Shown: positions 24,954-34,004 of the stretch, piece after piece
How positions within the stretch are numbered: position 1 is the stretch's first letter
Layout: each line of letters begins with the position of its first letter
Origin: an uncultured Chitinophagaceae bacterium
Lineage (GTDB): Bacteria > Bacteroidota > Bacteroidia > Chitinophagales > Chitinophagaceae
Direction of reading: 5' to 3'
DNA length: 64,000 bases
Assembly (NCBI GenBank): GCA_937907395.1
Contig: CALCII010000013.1
Coordinates: forward strand, 62,001-126,000
Position numbers and translations under genes: made by a program
The notes under the pieces: model-generated
What the model saw: the letters and a program-made list of their open reading frames with translations, nothing else
Databases searched by the model: none
Told to the model about the DNA's origin: nothing

Positions 24954-26219
24954 ATGAAGAAGATCCTATTCATGCTTTTGTTTATTCTATCTGTTTCAAC
25001 CATTTCGGCTCAGAAGGTAATGAGCCTGCGTGAGATAACAGACAGCATCAGGACACAACATCCTGTTGTAAAAATGTACAACTATGAGATCCGCTCGATG
25101 GATGAAGCAGCAAAAGGTGCAAAAAGCTGGATGCCGCCTGAATTCAGTAGTGGCTTGTGGATGACGCCATACAATCCCAATCGTTGGAAAAAAATGGATG
25201 ATGGCATGGGTAGTTTCAAAGAAGGTATGGGTCAGTATATGATCGGTGGGCAACAAATGTTTCCCAATAAACAAAAACAAAATGCCGATGCAAAGTATAT
25301 GGAAGCCATGTCATCTGTGGAGAAAGAAAAAAAGAATGCGTCGCTTAACGAATTGATAAATGATGCAAAGCAGTTTTATTATGAATGGATCATTTTGAAA
25401 AAGAAACTGGTAATTCTTGATCAAAACGAGAAGCTGCTGGATTTCATGATCAAAAATGCGGAGATACGTTATAAAAATGGTTTAGAAAAAATAAGTGCTT
25501 ATTACAAAGCCAAAGCTGCATTGGGTAATGTGCAGAACATGCGTTTGATGTTTGAAAACGACATTAAAGAAAAACGCATTCGCATCAACTCATTAATGGG
25601 TCGAAATGCAATGATCAATTTCGATATTGATACTACTTATAAACTGAACGATTACTCATCACTTGTATTTGACAGCACACTCCTGTACAACAACCGAAGT
25701 GATCTGAAAGCAATTGATAAAGACATTACGCTTACATGGTTAAAGCAGGAAACAGAAAAGCAAAGTCTCAAACCCCAATTCGGTATCCGCTATGAACACA
25801 TGTTTGGCTTTGGAGGGTTACCCATGCAATTTTCATTAATGGGCATGATGAAATTGCCACTTACCAAATGGTCATCCAAAATGAATAAAGCAAATATGGA
25901 GAGTTTGAAGTGGAAAGCCAGCGCCCTTCAATCGCAAAAAGAAATGATGTTAAATGAATATAGTGGCATGGCTTATGGCATGCGCAACGAACTGGAGTTG
26001 AAAAGCAAACAACTCAAGCTCTATGATGATAACATTATTCCTGCATTGAAGAATAATTACAAAACCATGCAGTTGGGCTATGAACAAAATACAGAAGAAC
26101 TGTTTATGCTTTATGATGCATGGGAAACTTTGTATATGACGCAACTGGAATATACAGAGTTGCTCAACCAGGCTTTGAAACTGCAGGTAACAATTGAACG
26201 GTTAATTGAAAAGAAATGA
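24954..26219 (+). CDS. cusC: TolC-family outer-membrane channel of the copper efflux system
   Basis: 421 residues. A signal peptide (LFMLLFILSVSTISA) precedes the two-repeat helical and strand architecture of TolC-like channels, seen in the long amphipathic helices (KNASLNELINDAKQFYYEWI, then YKNGLEKISAYYKAKAAL). The chain is unusually rich in Met (about 30), for instance in FGFGGLPMQFSLMGMMKLP, which may ease passage of Cu(I). The channel crosses the outer membrane and docks with the RND pump and adaptors. It overlaps the following adaptor gene by four bases (ATGA), so translation is coupled. Confidence 0.88.
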   Translation: MKKILFMLLFILSVSTISAQKVMSLREITDSIRTQHPVVKMYNYEIRSMDEAAKGAKSWMPPEFSSGLWMTPYNPNRWKKMDDGMGSFKEGMGQYMIGGQQMFPNKQKQNADAKYMEAMSSVEKEKKNASLNELINDAKQFYYEWIILKKKLVILDQNEKLLDFMIKNAEIRYKNGLEKISAYYKAKAALGNVQNMRLMFENDIKEKRIRINSLMGRNAMINFDIDTTYKLNDYSSLVFDSTLLYNNRSDLKAIDKDITLTWLKQETEKQSLKPQFGIRYEHMFGFGGLPMQFSLMGMMKLPLTKWSSKMNKANMESLKWKASALQSQKEMMLNEYSGMAYGMRNELELKSKQLKLYDDNIIPALKNNYKTMQLGYEQNTEELFMLYDAWETLYMTQLEYTELLNQALKLQVTIERLIEKK

Positions 26220-27595
26220 AACAACTGATTTATATAACAGCAATTCTCTTTGTATTCATTGCAGGTGCCTGCAAGAATAACAAAGACCCGCATGACAGCC
26301 ATCAGCAAGAGGTTACAAAAGACATGTACACATGTCCCATGCCAGAGGATTCCGTATTCAGAGATAAGCCTGGCACTTGCCCCAAGTGTGGAATGGAATT
26401 GGTAAAGATGAAGCAACCTGCTATGCCGCAAAATCATGAGCAGGAGAATAAAGCAGTGGAATATACCTGTCCCATGCATCCGGAAGTTATTCGGGATAAA
26501 CCCGGGCAATGCCCTATTTGCGGAATGGATTTGGTCAAGAAAGAAACTGGTGGCACAGCATCAACTGAAATTGGTTTGGATGCCTTACTTAAACCAACCA
26601 ACGAGTTTGTAGTTTCTTCCATTCCTGTTACTGCAATTGAAAAAAGAGAGGAGCAGATTGAAATAGAAGCATTGGGAACCATTGCTTACGACACAAAAGA
26701 AGTTGGAACTATTTCAGCGAGAGTAAACGGACGGATTGAAAAACTGTACGTACGTCACCGTTACCAGAAGATTAGTAAAGGACAGCGCATCATGGATATC
26801 TATAGTCCGGAAATATTGACGGCTCAACAGAATTTATTGTTCCTGTTGAAGAATGATGCAGCTAACGAAACGATGATTGAAGCAGCGAAAGAAAAATTAT
26901 TATTACTGGGCATGAGCAGCCGGCAATTGCAAGAGGTGATACAAACCAAACAAACTGCTTTTACAATTGCTGTGTACAGTAATTACAGCGGACATATTCA
27001 TGAATCAGCCGGTGCTTCAATGAATTTATCACCCGAACGAATGAAAGATGTATCGCAATTAACAGAAGAGCTTTCACTAAAAGAAGGCATGTATGTAAAC
27101 AAAGGCCAATCGGTTTTTATCGTCTACAACCCAAATAAAGCATGGGCATTACTAAACATTTTTGGAGACAACCAGGGCTTGGTTAAAAAAGGAAACAGCG
27201 TAAGAATAGTTCCCGAAACAGCACCCAACAAAGATTTCAGGGCAAGTGTTGATTTTATTGAACCTTTCTACCGGAAAGAGAGTAAAACTTTAACAGCAAG
27301 AGTGTACTTTAATAACAACAATTTAAAAATTCCTATCGGCAGCCAGGTAAGAGCCTTCATTTATGGTAATTCAAAAGATGCTTACTGGTTACCTAAAGAA
27401 GCAGTGTTATCACTTGGGCTTGACAAAGTGGTGTTTCAAAAAGTGGACGGAGGGTTTAAAGCACACAAAGTGAACACCGGGATTTTACACATGGAACATA
27501 TTCAAATCATCAGCGGATTAACATCAACTGATTCGGTTGCTGTTAATGCTCAATATTTAATGGACAGCGAAAGCTTTATTAAAGTAAAACAATAA
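26216..27595 (+). CDS. cusB: CusB-type membrane-fusion adaptor with two HMBD units
   Basis: 459 residues. A lipoprotein-type signal (ILFVFIAGACK) anchors the N terminus. Two HMBD metal-binding units follow (YTCPMPEDSV ... GTCPKCGMEL at about 38-66 and YTCPMHPEVI ... GQCPICGMDL at about 82-108), the first slightly divergent. The rest is the membrane-fusion architecture: barrel-sandwich strands (GTIAYDTKEVGTISARVNGR), an alpha-hairpin, and a C-terminal beta domain. It bridges pump and channel and can deliver periplasmic metal to the pump. It starts inside the channel gene and is directly followed by a second adaptor, an unusual pairing. Confidence 0.87.
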   Translation: MKQLIYITAILFVFIAGACKNNKDPHDSHQQEVTKDMYTCPMPEDSVFRDKPGTCPKCGMELVKMKQPAMPQNHEQENKAVEYTCPMHPEVIRDKPGQCPICGMDLVKKETGGTASTEIGLDALLKPTNEFVVSSIPVTAIEKREEQIEIEALGTIAYDTKEVGTISARVNGRIEKLYVRHRYQKISKGQRIMDIYSPEILTAQQNLLFLLKNDAANETMIEAAKEKLLLLGMSSRQLQEVIQTKQTAFTIAVYSNYSGHIHESAGASMNLSPERMKDVSQLTEELSLKEGMYVNKGQSVFIVYNPNKAWALLNIFGDNQGLVKKGNSVRIVPETAPNKDFRASVDFIEPFYRKESKTLTARVYFNNNNLKIPIGSQVRAFIYGNSKDAYWLPKEAVLSLGLDKVVFQKVDGGFKAHKVNTGILHMEHIQIISGLTSTDSVAVNAQYLMDSESFIKVKQ

Positions 27596-27597
27596 TT

Positions 27598-28794
27598 ATG
27601 CGGTATCTTTTTATACTTCTGATTTCTGCTTCTGTTCTTTTTTCATGCAAGAGCAAATCACATGAGCATACAGAAAGCGATGTGTACTATACCTGCTCAA
27701 TGGACCCGCAGGTGATTGAACATAAGCCCGGCAAATGCCCCATCTGTAAAATGGATCTTACGCCAGTTAAGAAAAGCAACGGGGAAAAGAAAGATGAAAT
27801 ACAGTTGAGTGAACAACAGATACAGTTGGGCAATATTCAAACCGACACTATTCGCAGTGGTACAATCGGTGATCAGTTGGTATTAACTGCCAGCCTCAAC
27901 TTCGACCAGATGAAAACATCATCTGTGAGTTCAAGAGTAATGGGAAGAGTTGAAAAGCTATATTTCAAAAACCTGGGCGATTATGTAAGCAAGGGGGCAG
28001 CGTTATATGCGATCTACAGCGAAGACCTCAACAACGCCAAGCAGGAATACCTTCTTGCATTGGATCGGAAGGGAACATTTGCTAATGAAACAGCTATCGA
28101 CTTCGATCAGTTATTGCAGAGTGCCAAAAACAAATTACTGTTGTGGGGATTGAGTGAATCCCAAATCAATGAACTGGCGAAAACAAAGAAAAACCCGGCT
28201 CTTACAACGTTTTACAGTACGGCATCTGGCTACATCACTGCACTCGATATTCGTGAAGGCGATTATGTGATGGAAGGAGGAACTATTGTAAAGCTGGCTG
28301 ATCTCTCTACTCTCTGGGCAGAAGCACAAGTGTACACTTCGCAACTTTCAGAAATTGATCTCAACGGAACAGCTACTGTTCAATTGCCCGATATAGAGGA
28401 CAAAGAAATTAAAGGACGTATTGAATTTGTAAACCCTGAGATCAACCCTGATACAAGAATCAATCTCATTCGTGTATCTATTCCAAACACCGGCAATCAA
28501 TTGAAACCCGGCATGCCAGCTTATGTGTTACTGAAAAGTTCGCAACGCAAAACACTTGCATTACCTATCAATGCTGTCATCCGTGATGGAAAGGGTGCAA
28601 CAGTATGGATACAAACAACCAGCAAAACCTATAAAAGTGTGATGGTTGAAACTGGTTTGGAAAGTGATGACAGAATAGAGATAAAATCCGGATTAAATGT
28701 TGGCGATGTGGTAGTAATAACAGGTGCTTACCTGTTGCAAAGCGAATATATTTTTAAAAAAGGAGCCAACCCGATGGAGGGTATGAAGATGTAA
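27598..28794 (+). CDS. second CusB-type membrane-fusion adaptor with one HMBD unit
   Basis: 398 residues. The signal peptide ends in SVLFSC (about residue 17), so it is a probable lipoprotein. A single HMBD-like unit (YYTCSMDPQVIEHKPGKCPI, then CKMDLT) is altered from the usual CPMHP to CSMDP and GM to KM. The remainder is a complete adaptor with a lipoyl-like half (MGRVEKLYFKNLGDYVSKGA), a helical hairpin and a beta domain. It starts two bases after the previous adaptor gene. RND pumps use a six-fold adaptor ring, so two different adaptors may form a mixed ring or serve different metals. Confidence 0.85.
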   Translation: MRYLFILLISASVLFSCKSKSHEHTESDVYYTCSMDPQVIEHKPGKCPICKMDLTPVKKSNGEKKDEIQLSEQQIQLGNIQTDTIRSGTIGDQLVLTASLNFDQMKTSSVSSRVMGRVEKLYFKNLGDYVSKGAALYAIYSEDLNNAKQEYLLALDRKGTFANETAIDFDQLLQSAKNKLLLWGLSESQINELAKTKKNPALTTFYSTASGYITALDIREGDYVMEGGTIVKLADLSTLWAEAQVYTSQLSEIDLNGTATVQLPDIEDKEIKGRIEFVNPEINPDTRINLIRVSIPNTGNQLKPGMPAYVLLKSSQRKTLALPINAVIRDGKGATVWIQTTSKTYKSVMVETGLESDDRIEIKSGLNVGDVVVITGAYLLQSEYIFKKGANPMEGMKM

Positions 28795-29156
28795 AACCGG
28801 ACATAAGTATTATTGGATTAATGTTGTTGAAAAAACTTACAGCATTATTTCTTTTTTTTTGATTTATATGAACAACTGATAAAAGAAATTGAATTTTTAA
28901 AGCTATTATATCAGGCTAAAAAATGCTACTGCTGCATCTGCACCGACTATCATTAAATGAGAATGTTTGAGAAAAAGAAGACCCCGCTACAAGCAAAATA
29001 TACCACTTTCGTGGTATTGATATCTTCATACATCGGTGGTATATTTAAGTTTCGAATAGTGTAATGTCGCTTGACACCCCTTCTTCGCTATAAGTAATAC
29101 GAGACGTTTATTCTTTTTTAGCATTAAAATAACGTAAACCTTAAACCTTTCATATC
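28795..29156 (+). other. 362-base gap before the tyrosinase gene
   Basis: No convincing gene is seen. It contains a group of inverted repeats (28996-29046, listed separately), a T9 run near 28854 and a 35-codon open frame (28957-29064) judged not to be a gene. It probably holds the promoter and operator of the tyrosinase gene. Confidence 0.6.
28996..29046. promoter_or_regulatory. nested inverted repeats, candidate operator of the tyrosinase gene
   Basis: AAATATACCAC (28996-29006) and GTGGTATATTT (29036-29046) are perfect inverted copies, 11 bp each. A third half-site lies between them, so that TACCAC TTTC GTGGTA (29001-29016) is itself a 6-bp hairpin. Three copies of the GTGGTAT half-site, about 110-160 bases before the start, suggest a protein-binding site. 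Confidence 0.45.
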
Positions 29157-30077
29157 ATGGCACACGGTAAATTATTCCCCCGCAAAACAAAAAGTATAAA
29201 GGAATGGACAATCAGCCCAGTTCAAATGAGGCAACTTTTAAAAGAAGCTCCAAAAGAAATTGGCAAACAAAAAATCAAATCACCTGGATTAAAAATCGAC
29301 GTTGAAGATTTACAGTTTATTCCTGAAAAGTTTTCGCATAAAGATTTACTTGACCCACATTGGTTTTGGCATAAATATTTTTGCAGGCCAAAATACCGCC
29401 GTCGGAAAAATCAAAAAAATCTTACTCCATTAGAATGGAGTCGTTTTATTTATGCTATTGAAGCATTAGCCGATACGGATACACCTGCACCAACTTACCA
29501 GGAATTTGTACAAATACATGTGCAGGCAATGACAACACCTGCCGGGCACATGTGGGGTGCACATGGAGGTGTAAATTTTTTAACATGGCACAGGGAATAC
29601 ATGGCAAAATTGGAAGCAAGATTAATAGCTATCAATCCCTTGGTAACAATTCCTTACTGGAACTGGATAGAAGACAGGTATATACCACCTCAGTTAAACA
29701 ACAGTGCTGACTTTACCCGTTGGGGAATTACAAGAGGCGGTTCATTCAACGATACTTTATTGCCAACGGCCGCCCAGCATGCTGCCCTTATGACGAATAC
29801 CGCTTTTGCTTCTTTTTCTTCTCAGTTAGAAGCATCACCTTTCCATAACAGGCTGCATGGTTTAGTAGGCGGCACCATGGGAACGGCTTCATCACCTGCC
29901 GATCCAATCTTCTGGTTACATCATGGTTTTATAGATAAGTTATTTGCAGACTGGCAGGTGTTAAACCCCGCTGCTACACATCCTAATCCTTCAGAAGTAT
30001 TAAAGCCATCGCCCATTATGACAAGAACAAATGCACAAGTATGGAGCACATTGGCATTAGGATATGTATATGCTTAA
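29157..30077 (+). CDS. tyrosinase-family type 3 copper protein
   Basis: 306 residues, no signal peptide or twin-Arg motif. Copper site A is supported by H121 (VQIHVQAM), H136 and H145 (GAHGGVNFLTWHREY), and site B by H230 and H234 (PFHNRLHG) and H255 or H256 (DPIFWLHHGFID), with the usual PYWNW between. Tyrosinases hydroxylate phenols and oxidise diphenols to quinones using O2. The N-terminal 95 residues are very basic and do not belong to the catalytic core. It is placed alone between the copper operon and the next genes, with its own regulatory gap and terminator. A cytoplasmic location would be odd for a protein that needs Cu loading. Confidence 0.88.
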   Translation: MAHGKLFPRKTKSIKEWTISPVQMRQLLKEAPKEIGKQKIKSPGLKIDVEDLQFIPEKFSHKDLLDPHWFWHKYFCRPKYRRRKNQKNLTPLEWSRFIYAIEALADTDTPAPTYQEFVQIHVQAMTTPAGHMWGAHGGVNFLTWHREYMAKLEARLIAINPLVTIPYWNWIEDRYIPPQLNNSADFTRWGITRGGSFNDTLLPTAAQHAALMTNTAFASFSSQLEASPFHNRLHGLVGGTMGTASSPADPIFWLHHGFIDKLFADWQVLNPAATHPNPSEVLKPSPIMTRTNAQVWSTLALGYVYA

Positions 30078-30253
30078 TCTTTAAAAAAATAAAGCCAGGT
30101 GCAGACTTATTTTAGAACAGGTAATTCTTATTATAAAAACATTTATTCAGGTAGCCAGGGATATAGCAAGAACAGTTTGTGAATGGGCATGAAGTTCAAG
30201 ATCTGTAACATTCTGCTTAATGGATATTTATAACTGATACAAAAGATTTACTT

Positions 30254-30289
30254 AAATTACCGCTGTTTAAAAGGAGCGGTAATTTTTTT
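30254..30289 (+). terminator. intrinsic terminator after the tyrosinase gene
   Basis: 11-bp perfect stem (AAATTACCGCT / AGCGGTAATTT, arms 30254-30264 and 30275-30285), a 10-base loop and a T-run through 30289. It ends the tyrosinase transcript; it lies only 25 bases before the next start codon. Confidence 0.85.
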
Positions 30290-30314
30290 AAATGCTAACT
30301 TATTAAGTAGTCAA

Positions 30315-31562
30315 ATGTCTGAAAATCCTTCCCAACTCATACGGCAATACAAAGAGGATAAACAATCAGTTTACAATACCTGGTTTATCAATAATGAAGA
30401 AAGACTTAAAGCTTTTCGTTCCATCCGGCGAGGAGTAATGCAGGTGATTGAGGATATTAAGAGTAAAAAATTCCCCAACGATTTCAAAGGTTCCTCCCTT
30501 GAGTTTGTCCTTACCTGCATCACTGAGCAAAAGCAGGTATTTGAAGGAGCATCTCATCCGTTTTACTGGAAGCCTAAACTTAGGATACCCGATATATATG
30601 AGAACGAAAACAATAAGCAGGCTTTCGGACAGTTTTTAGAAAACTGTTTGAATGCAAAATCAGAAGAACAGATTATTAAAGAAATCATCAGGCTTGATAG
30701 TTTAAAAATAAAAGGACTTGGACCTGCAGTTGCAAGCATTCTTTATTTTCTGCATCCCACTATTATTCCCCCGTTTAACACAGCTATCATTAACGGCTTT
30801 AATTTTTTATACAAAGACAAAAAGAAATTAGGTAGCTGGAGTGAATACCTGAAGCTGAGAGAGGTAATGATTGATACCAATAGCCAGCACCGATCCGAAT
30901 TATCATCCGATCTGGGAGCTATTGCAGGCTTATTGTTTGAGATTGGAACACAGAAACTGATTTTAGGAAGTGATGTATATTTATCAGAACCCGAACGCAA
31001 AAAGTTAGAAAAACTAATAGAGAAGCGTCAGGAAAGTGTGCAGCAGGAAAAAGACGAAGAAAATCTGCATACAGAAATGCAATATCATTTGTTAAAAATT
31101 GGGAATGCTTTGGGCTATGACGTTATTGCTGCATCGAATGACCGTTCCAAATCACATTGTGGTAACAGTTTTTCATTTATGAGTTTACCGCAATTCCCTG
31201 AAATTGATTTGGAAAGAGACACTTTGAATACGGTAAAGCTGATTGATGTATTGTGGTTTCAGAAAGGAACTAATAATGTTACCGCAGCTTTTGAAGTGGA
31301 AAAAAGTACCAGTATTTATTCAGGTATTTTGCGGCTGACCGATTTAAGCTATACTATAGCCGATGGTGATGAAGTATTCTACCTGATAGTACCTGATAAA
31401 AGAGAGAAGGACGTTTGCCTTCAACTTTCCCGCCCTGCAATTAAACAAAACAATGTAGTAATTAAATACATCCTGTTTTCGGAACTCCGCAGTCATTGCG
31501 ATGCACTTTGTAAGTTTGGAGAAAGTCATCACATTATGGAAAAAATAGCGAAGGCTGTATAA
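30315..31562 (+). CDS. helix-hairpin-helix protein with nuclease-like C-terminal domain
   Basis: 415 residues, soluble. Around residues 137-162 a helix-hairpin-helix-like stretch (SLKIKGLGPAVASILYFLHP) suggests DNA binding, as in glycosylases. After a charged linker, the C-terminal part has an ID-V-LWF strand and then AFEVEKSTSIYSGILRLTDL (about 325-344). This order of acidic residue, E-x-E and K recalls PD-(D/E)xK nucleases and some Type II restriction enzymes, although the motif is not exact. No cognate methylase is next to it. It could be a stand-alone defence or repair nuclease. It ends at a terminator facing the TonB receptor gene. Confidence 0.6.
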   Translation: MSENPSQLIRQYKEDKQSVYNTWFINNEERLKAFRSIRRGVMQVIEDIKSKKFPNDFKGSSLEFVLTCITEQKQVFEGASHPFYWKPKLRIPDIYENENNKQAFGQFLENCLNAKSEEQIIKEIIRLDSLKIKGLGPAVASILYFLHPTIIPPFNTAIINGFNFLYKDKKKLGSWSEYLKLREVMIDTNSQHRSELSSDLGAIAGLLFEIGTQKLILGSDVYLSEPERKKLEKLIEKRQESVQQEKDEENLHTEMQYHLLKIGNALGYDVIAASNDRSKSHCGNSFSFMSLPQFPEIDLERDTLNTVKLIDVLWFQKGTNNVTAAFEVEKSTSIYSGILRLTDLSYTIADGDEVFYLIVPDKREKDVCLQLSRPAIKQNNVVIKYILFSELRSHCDALCKFGESHHIMEKIAKAV

Positions 31563-31565
31563 ATA

Positions 31566-31600
31566 AAAAAGCGGCAGTAAATATTTCTGCCGCTTTTCTT
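31566..31600. terminator. bidirectional terminator
   Basis: AAAAAGCGGCAG / CTGCCGCTTTT (arms 31566-31577 and 31587-31597) with A- and T-runs on both flanks, between the convergent genes ending at 31562 and 31601. Confidence 0.85.
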
Positions 31601-33805
31601 TTAGAGTTTTGCCCCGACTGATATAAAGAACGTTCTTCCATCTGCCGGTAAAGCCCCCGGCCCCGGATAACCACCTGCACGACGGGTAAAATATCTTTCA
31701 TCAAATAAATTATTTATTCCTGCTTTAAGATTTAACCCTTTTGAAAATTTGTATGTAGCTGTTAAGTCAGTTACAGTATAAGATGGAATCAAACCTGTAT
31801 TTCCATTAGCAGAAGCAGCAACCGTATTATTCGCATCGCTGAATGTTTCTCCAACACTGCTTATCTGTGCTGTTAATAAAAATCCTTTATAACCGCCGGT
31901 TATACCACCCCTGAAAATATGGGCAGGCGCATTTTCTACCTTCTTACCCTTTGTATTGGCATCTTTATGGTCGCCGCTGTATTTGGCATCTGTGTATCCA
32001 TAAGATCCGAAAATAATTACATCTGTATGTTTGCTTTTTGTAAATGCCCTGATGGGATTAAATTCAACATAACCTTCAAAACCCTTACTGGTGCTGGCTC
32101 CCACATTTGTAATTAAACGGTAAGTAGCCCCGGTTGGTGTAATAGTGCCTACACGGTTATTGTATTGTAAATAAAACCCGCTTACATCAAATTGAATAAA
32201 ACTTTTCAATTTGCCCCGATAGCCTAAGTCAATATTATAACCTTTGGCATCTTTCAAATCAGGATCAACTACATCTGTTGTTGGTGGCGCCTGCAGGTTT
32301 GCAAATTGAATAGGGCGATATGCCTGTGAAATATTTGCATATACTTCCGTAGCTTTTGTAACATGGAATTCTGCACCCACACCTGCCAATACGAAACTGC
32401 GGCTGCGTGTAATATTTTGCAAAATTATTTCTGCACCACCGGAAGTGTATCCGTTTCGTCCTGAAGAAGAACCTTCCAGCCACTCATAGCGAATGCCCGG
32501 AATAATCAACAACTTATCTGTAACACGAAAAATATTTTCTGCAAAAGCGGCAGCATTTTTAGAATTAAATTCTATATCCCTGGGATAGTTGCCTGACACA
32601 GTTACATCATACCCTGTACCGGTAGTTCCTTTACCATCTGCTTGCCTTGTGGTAGTACCGGTATATAAACGAATGCCGCCTGAAAAAGTATTTTTCATTT
32701 TACCAATGGCATAATCAGTTATGATGCGGCTTTCTAAACCATAATTTCTGTATTGGTCAAGGTTAACAACCCTGTTATTATAATTAAGAGTTGTTGCATT
32801 AATGCTGTCCCTTGTGGTTATTGATTGCAAAAAACCTACGCTGTTTCTGTCGCCAACTGTACCAAAGAGTTTTGTATTCCACCGGGTCTTTTCATTTATT
32901 TGATAGTTGGCGATTAATGCAGGCGTTGTCCATGTTATGTCAAACCAGTTGCGGCTGCGGAAACTTTGTTGTGCATCCTGTTTTATTTGTGCATCTGTTA
33001 AGCCACCGGGCTGTTGGCTACGGATATGCGAACGCATAATTTCAGCAGTTAAAGAAAATTTAGAACTGAAATTGTAGGTTACTGTTCCATAACCTGCATT
33101 GGTATAGTATTGACTGTTCTCTCTCCAGCCATTTCCATTGCGATGATCAAAAAAAGTATAGTAATGAACTTTCCCTTTTTTACCGCCTATCGCATTATAA
33201 CTATTAAACAGTCCATTGCTGCCAACTGTTTGCTGTGTTTCAAATTCAAAGGGTTTGTTGATCTCATTACCATTACGCAAAATATAGTTTATCAATCCAC
33301 CAAACTGAGGGCCGTATTGGAGAGAGCCTTGCCCCCGAACAATTTCAATGCGCTGTACCGCCTGTAGCTGTGGATTATAATAAGCTTCAGGATAGCCAAA
33401 AGGATCTGCTGCGATATCGTAGCCATTTTGCCGCACGTTAAATTCCCAGCTACGATTAGGGCTTAATCCACGGGCAGCAATACCAATTTGAATACCGCTT
33501 GGATCGCTTTCCCAAATATGGATACCAGGCACTTTTGCAAGTACCTGACGCATGGTATTGGTCACTACATTTCCCTGTACATTATCCAACACTATCAACG
33601 CATTTTTCTTACCAGCATAAATATTAGTGCCTACAATTTCCGGCATTTGCTGATAATCGCTTTTGCTGTTTCTACCAACAACAGTCACATCAGGTAAATA
33701 CTTCAAATGGTTTGTATCAGCATTTTGTACCTTTTCCTTTGTTTGCGCTTTTGCTACACTAAAAATTGACAGAGCAATAACTACTATAACACCTTTCTTT
33801 CTCAT
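31601..33805 (-). CDS. FecA-like TonB-dependent receptor
   Basis: 734 residues from the ATG at 33805; a start 36 bases upstream would add a basic extension. The signal peptide (KKGVIVVIALSIFSVAKA) is followed by a plug domain (LPDVTVVGRNSKSD, NTMRQVLAKVPGIHIWE, ... IEIVRGQGSLQYGPQFGGLI) and a 22-strand-type barrel ending in the usual NNLFDERYFTR and TFFISVGAKL. No STN domain is present, so it does not signal by the sigma/FecR route. The plug resembles Fe(III)-dicitrate receptors, suggesting metal-chelate uptake. It is divergent from the HYC_CC_PP-like gene at 34005. Confidence 0.88.
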   Translation of the reverse strand: MRKKGVIVVIALSIFSVAKAQTKEKVQNADTNHLKYLPDVTVVGRNSKSDYQQMPEIVGTNIYAGKKNALIVLDNVQGNVVTNTMRQVLAKVPGIHIWESDPSGIQIGIAARGLSPNRSWEFNVRQNGYDIAADPFGYPEAYYNPQLQAVQRIEIVRGQGSLQYGPQFGGLINYILRNGNEINKPFEFETQQTVGSNGLFNSYNAIGGKKGKVHYYTFFDHRNGNGWRENSQYYTNAGYGTVTYNFSSKFSLTAEIMRSHIRSQQPGGLTDAQIKQDAQQSFRSRNWFDITWTTPALIANYQINEKTRWNTKLFGTVGDRNSVGFLQSITTRDSINATTLNYNNRVVNLDQYRNYGLESRIITDYAIGKMKNTFSGGIRLYTGTTTRQADGKGTTGTGYDVTVSGNYPRDIEFNSKNAAAFAENIFRVTDKLLIIPGIRYEWLEGSSSGRNGYTSGGAEIILQNITRSRSFVLAGVGAEFHVTKATEVYANISQAYRPIQFANLQAPPTTDVVDPDLKDAKGYNIDLGYRGKLKSFIQFDVSGFYLQYNNRVGTITPTGATYRLITNVGASTSKGFEGYVEFNPIRAFTKSKHTDVIIFGSYGYTDAKYSGDHKDANTKGKKVENAPAHIFRGGITGGYKGFLLTAQISSVGETFSDANNTVAASANGNTGLIPSYTVTDLTATYKFSKGLNLKAGINNLFDERYFTRRAGGYPGPGALPADGRTFFISVGAKL

Positions 33806-33965
33806 GAGCCTTTTTTTAGGCTGCAAATTGCTGTATAACAAAGTATTAGCCGTTACGCAATTAGGAAATGCGTTTACGTATTCGGGAAAACAATTTTATA
33901 AGTTTTTTTCAAAATTCTGTAACTTTCCAATCATAAGCCCTGTTACCTTTACACTTCGGCAAGTA

Positions 33966-33994
33966 TTGTCATTCAAAGAATTGCCCTATTTTTA
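33966..33994 (+). promoter_or_regulatory. putative promoter of the second efflux operon
   Basis: TTG (33966-33968), 18 bases, then TATTTTTA (33987-33994), near the Bacteroidetes consensus TTTG / TAnnTTTG. It ends 10 bases before the ATG at 34005, leaving almost no leader. The 199-base divergent gap also serves the TonB receptor. Confidence 0.45.
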
Positions 33995-34004
33995 CAGCGT
34001 CTAA

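Noticed and set aside
28957..29064. 35-codon open frame in the gap before the tyrosinase gene
   Set aside because: It overlaps the inverted repeats, has no ribosome-binding site and looks like no known peptide.
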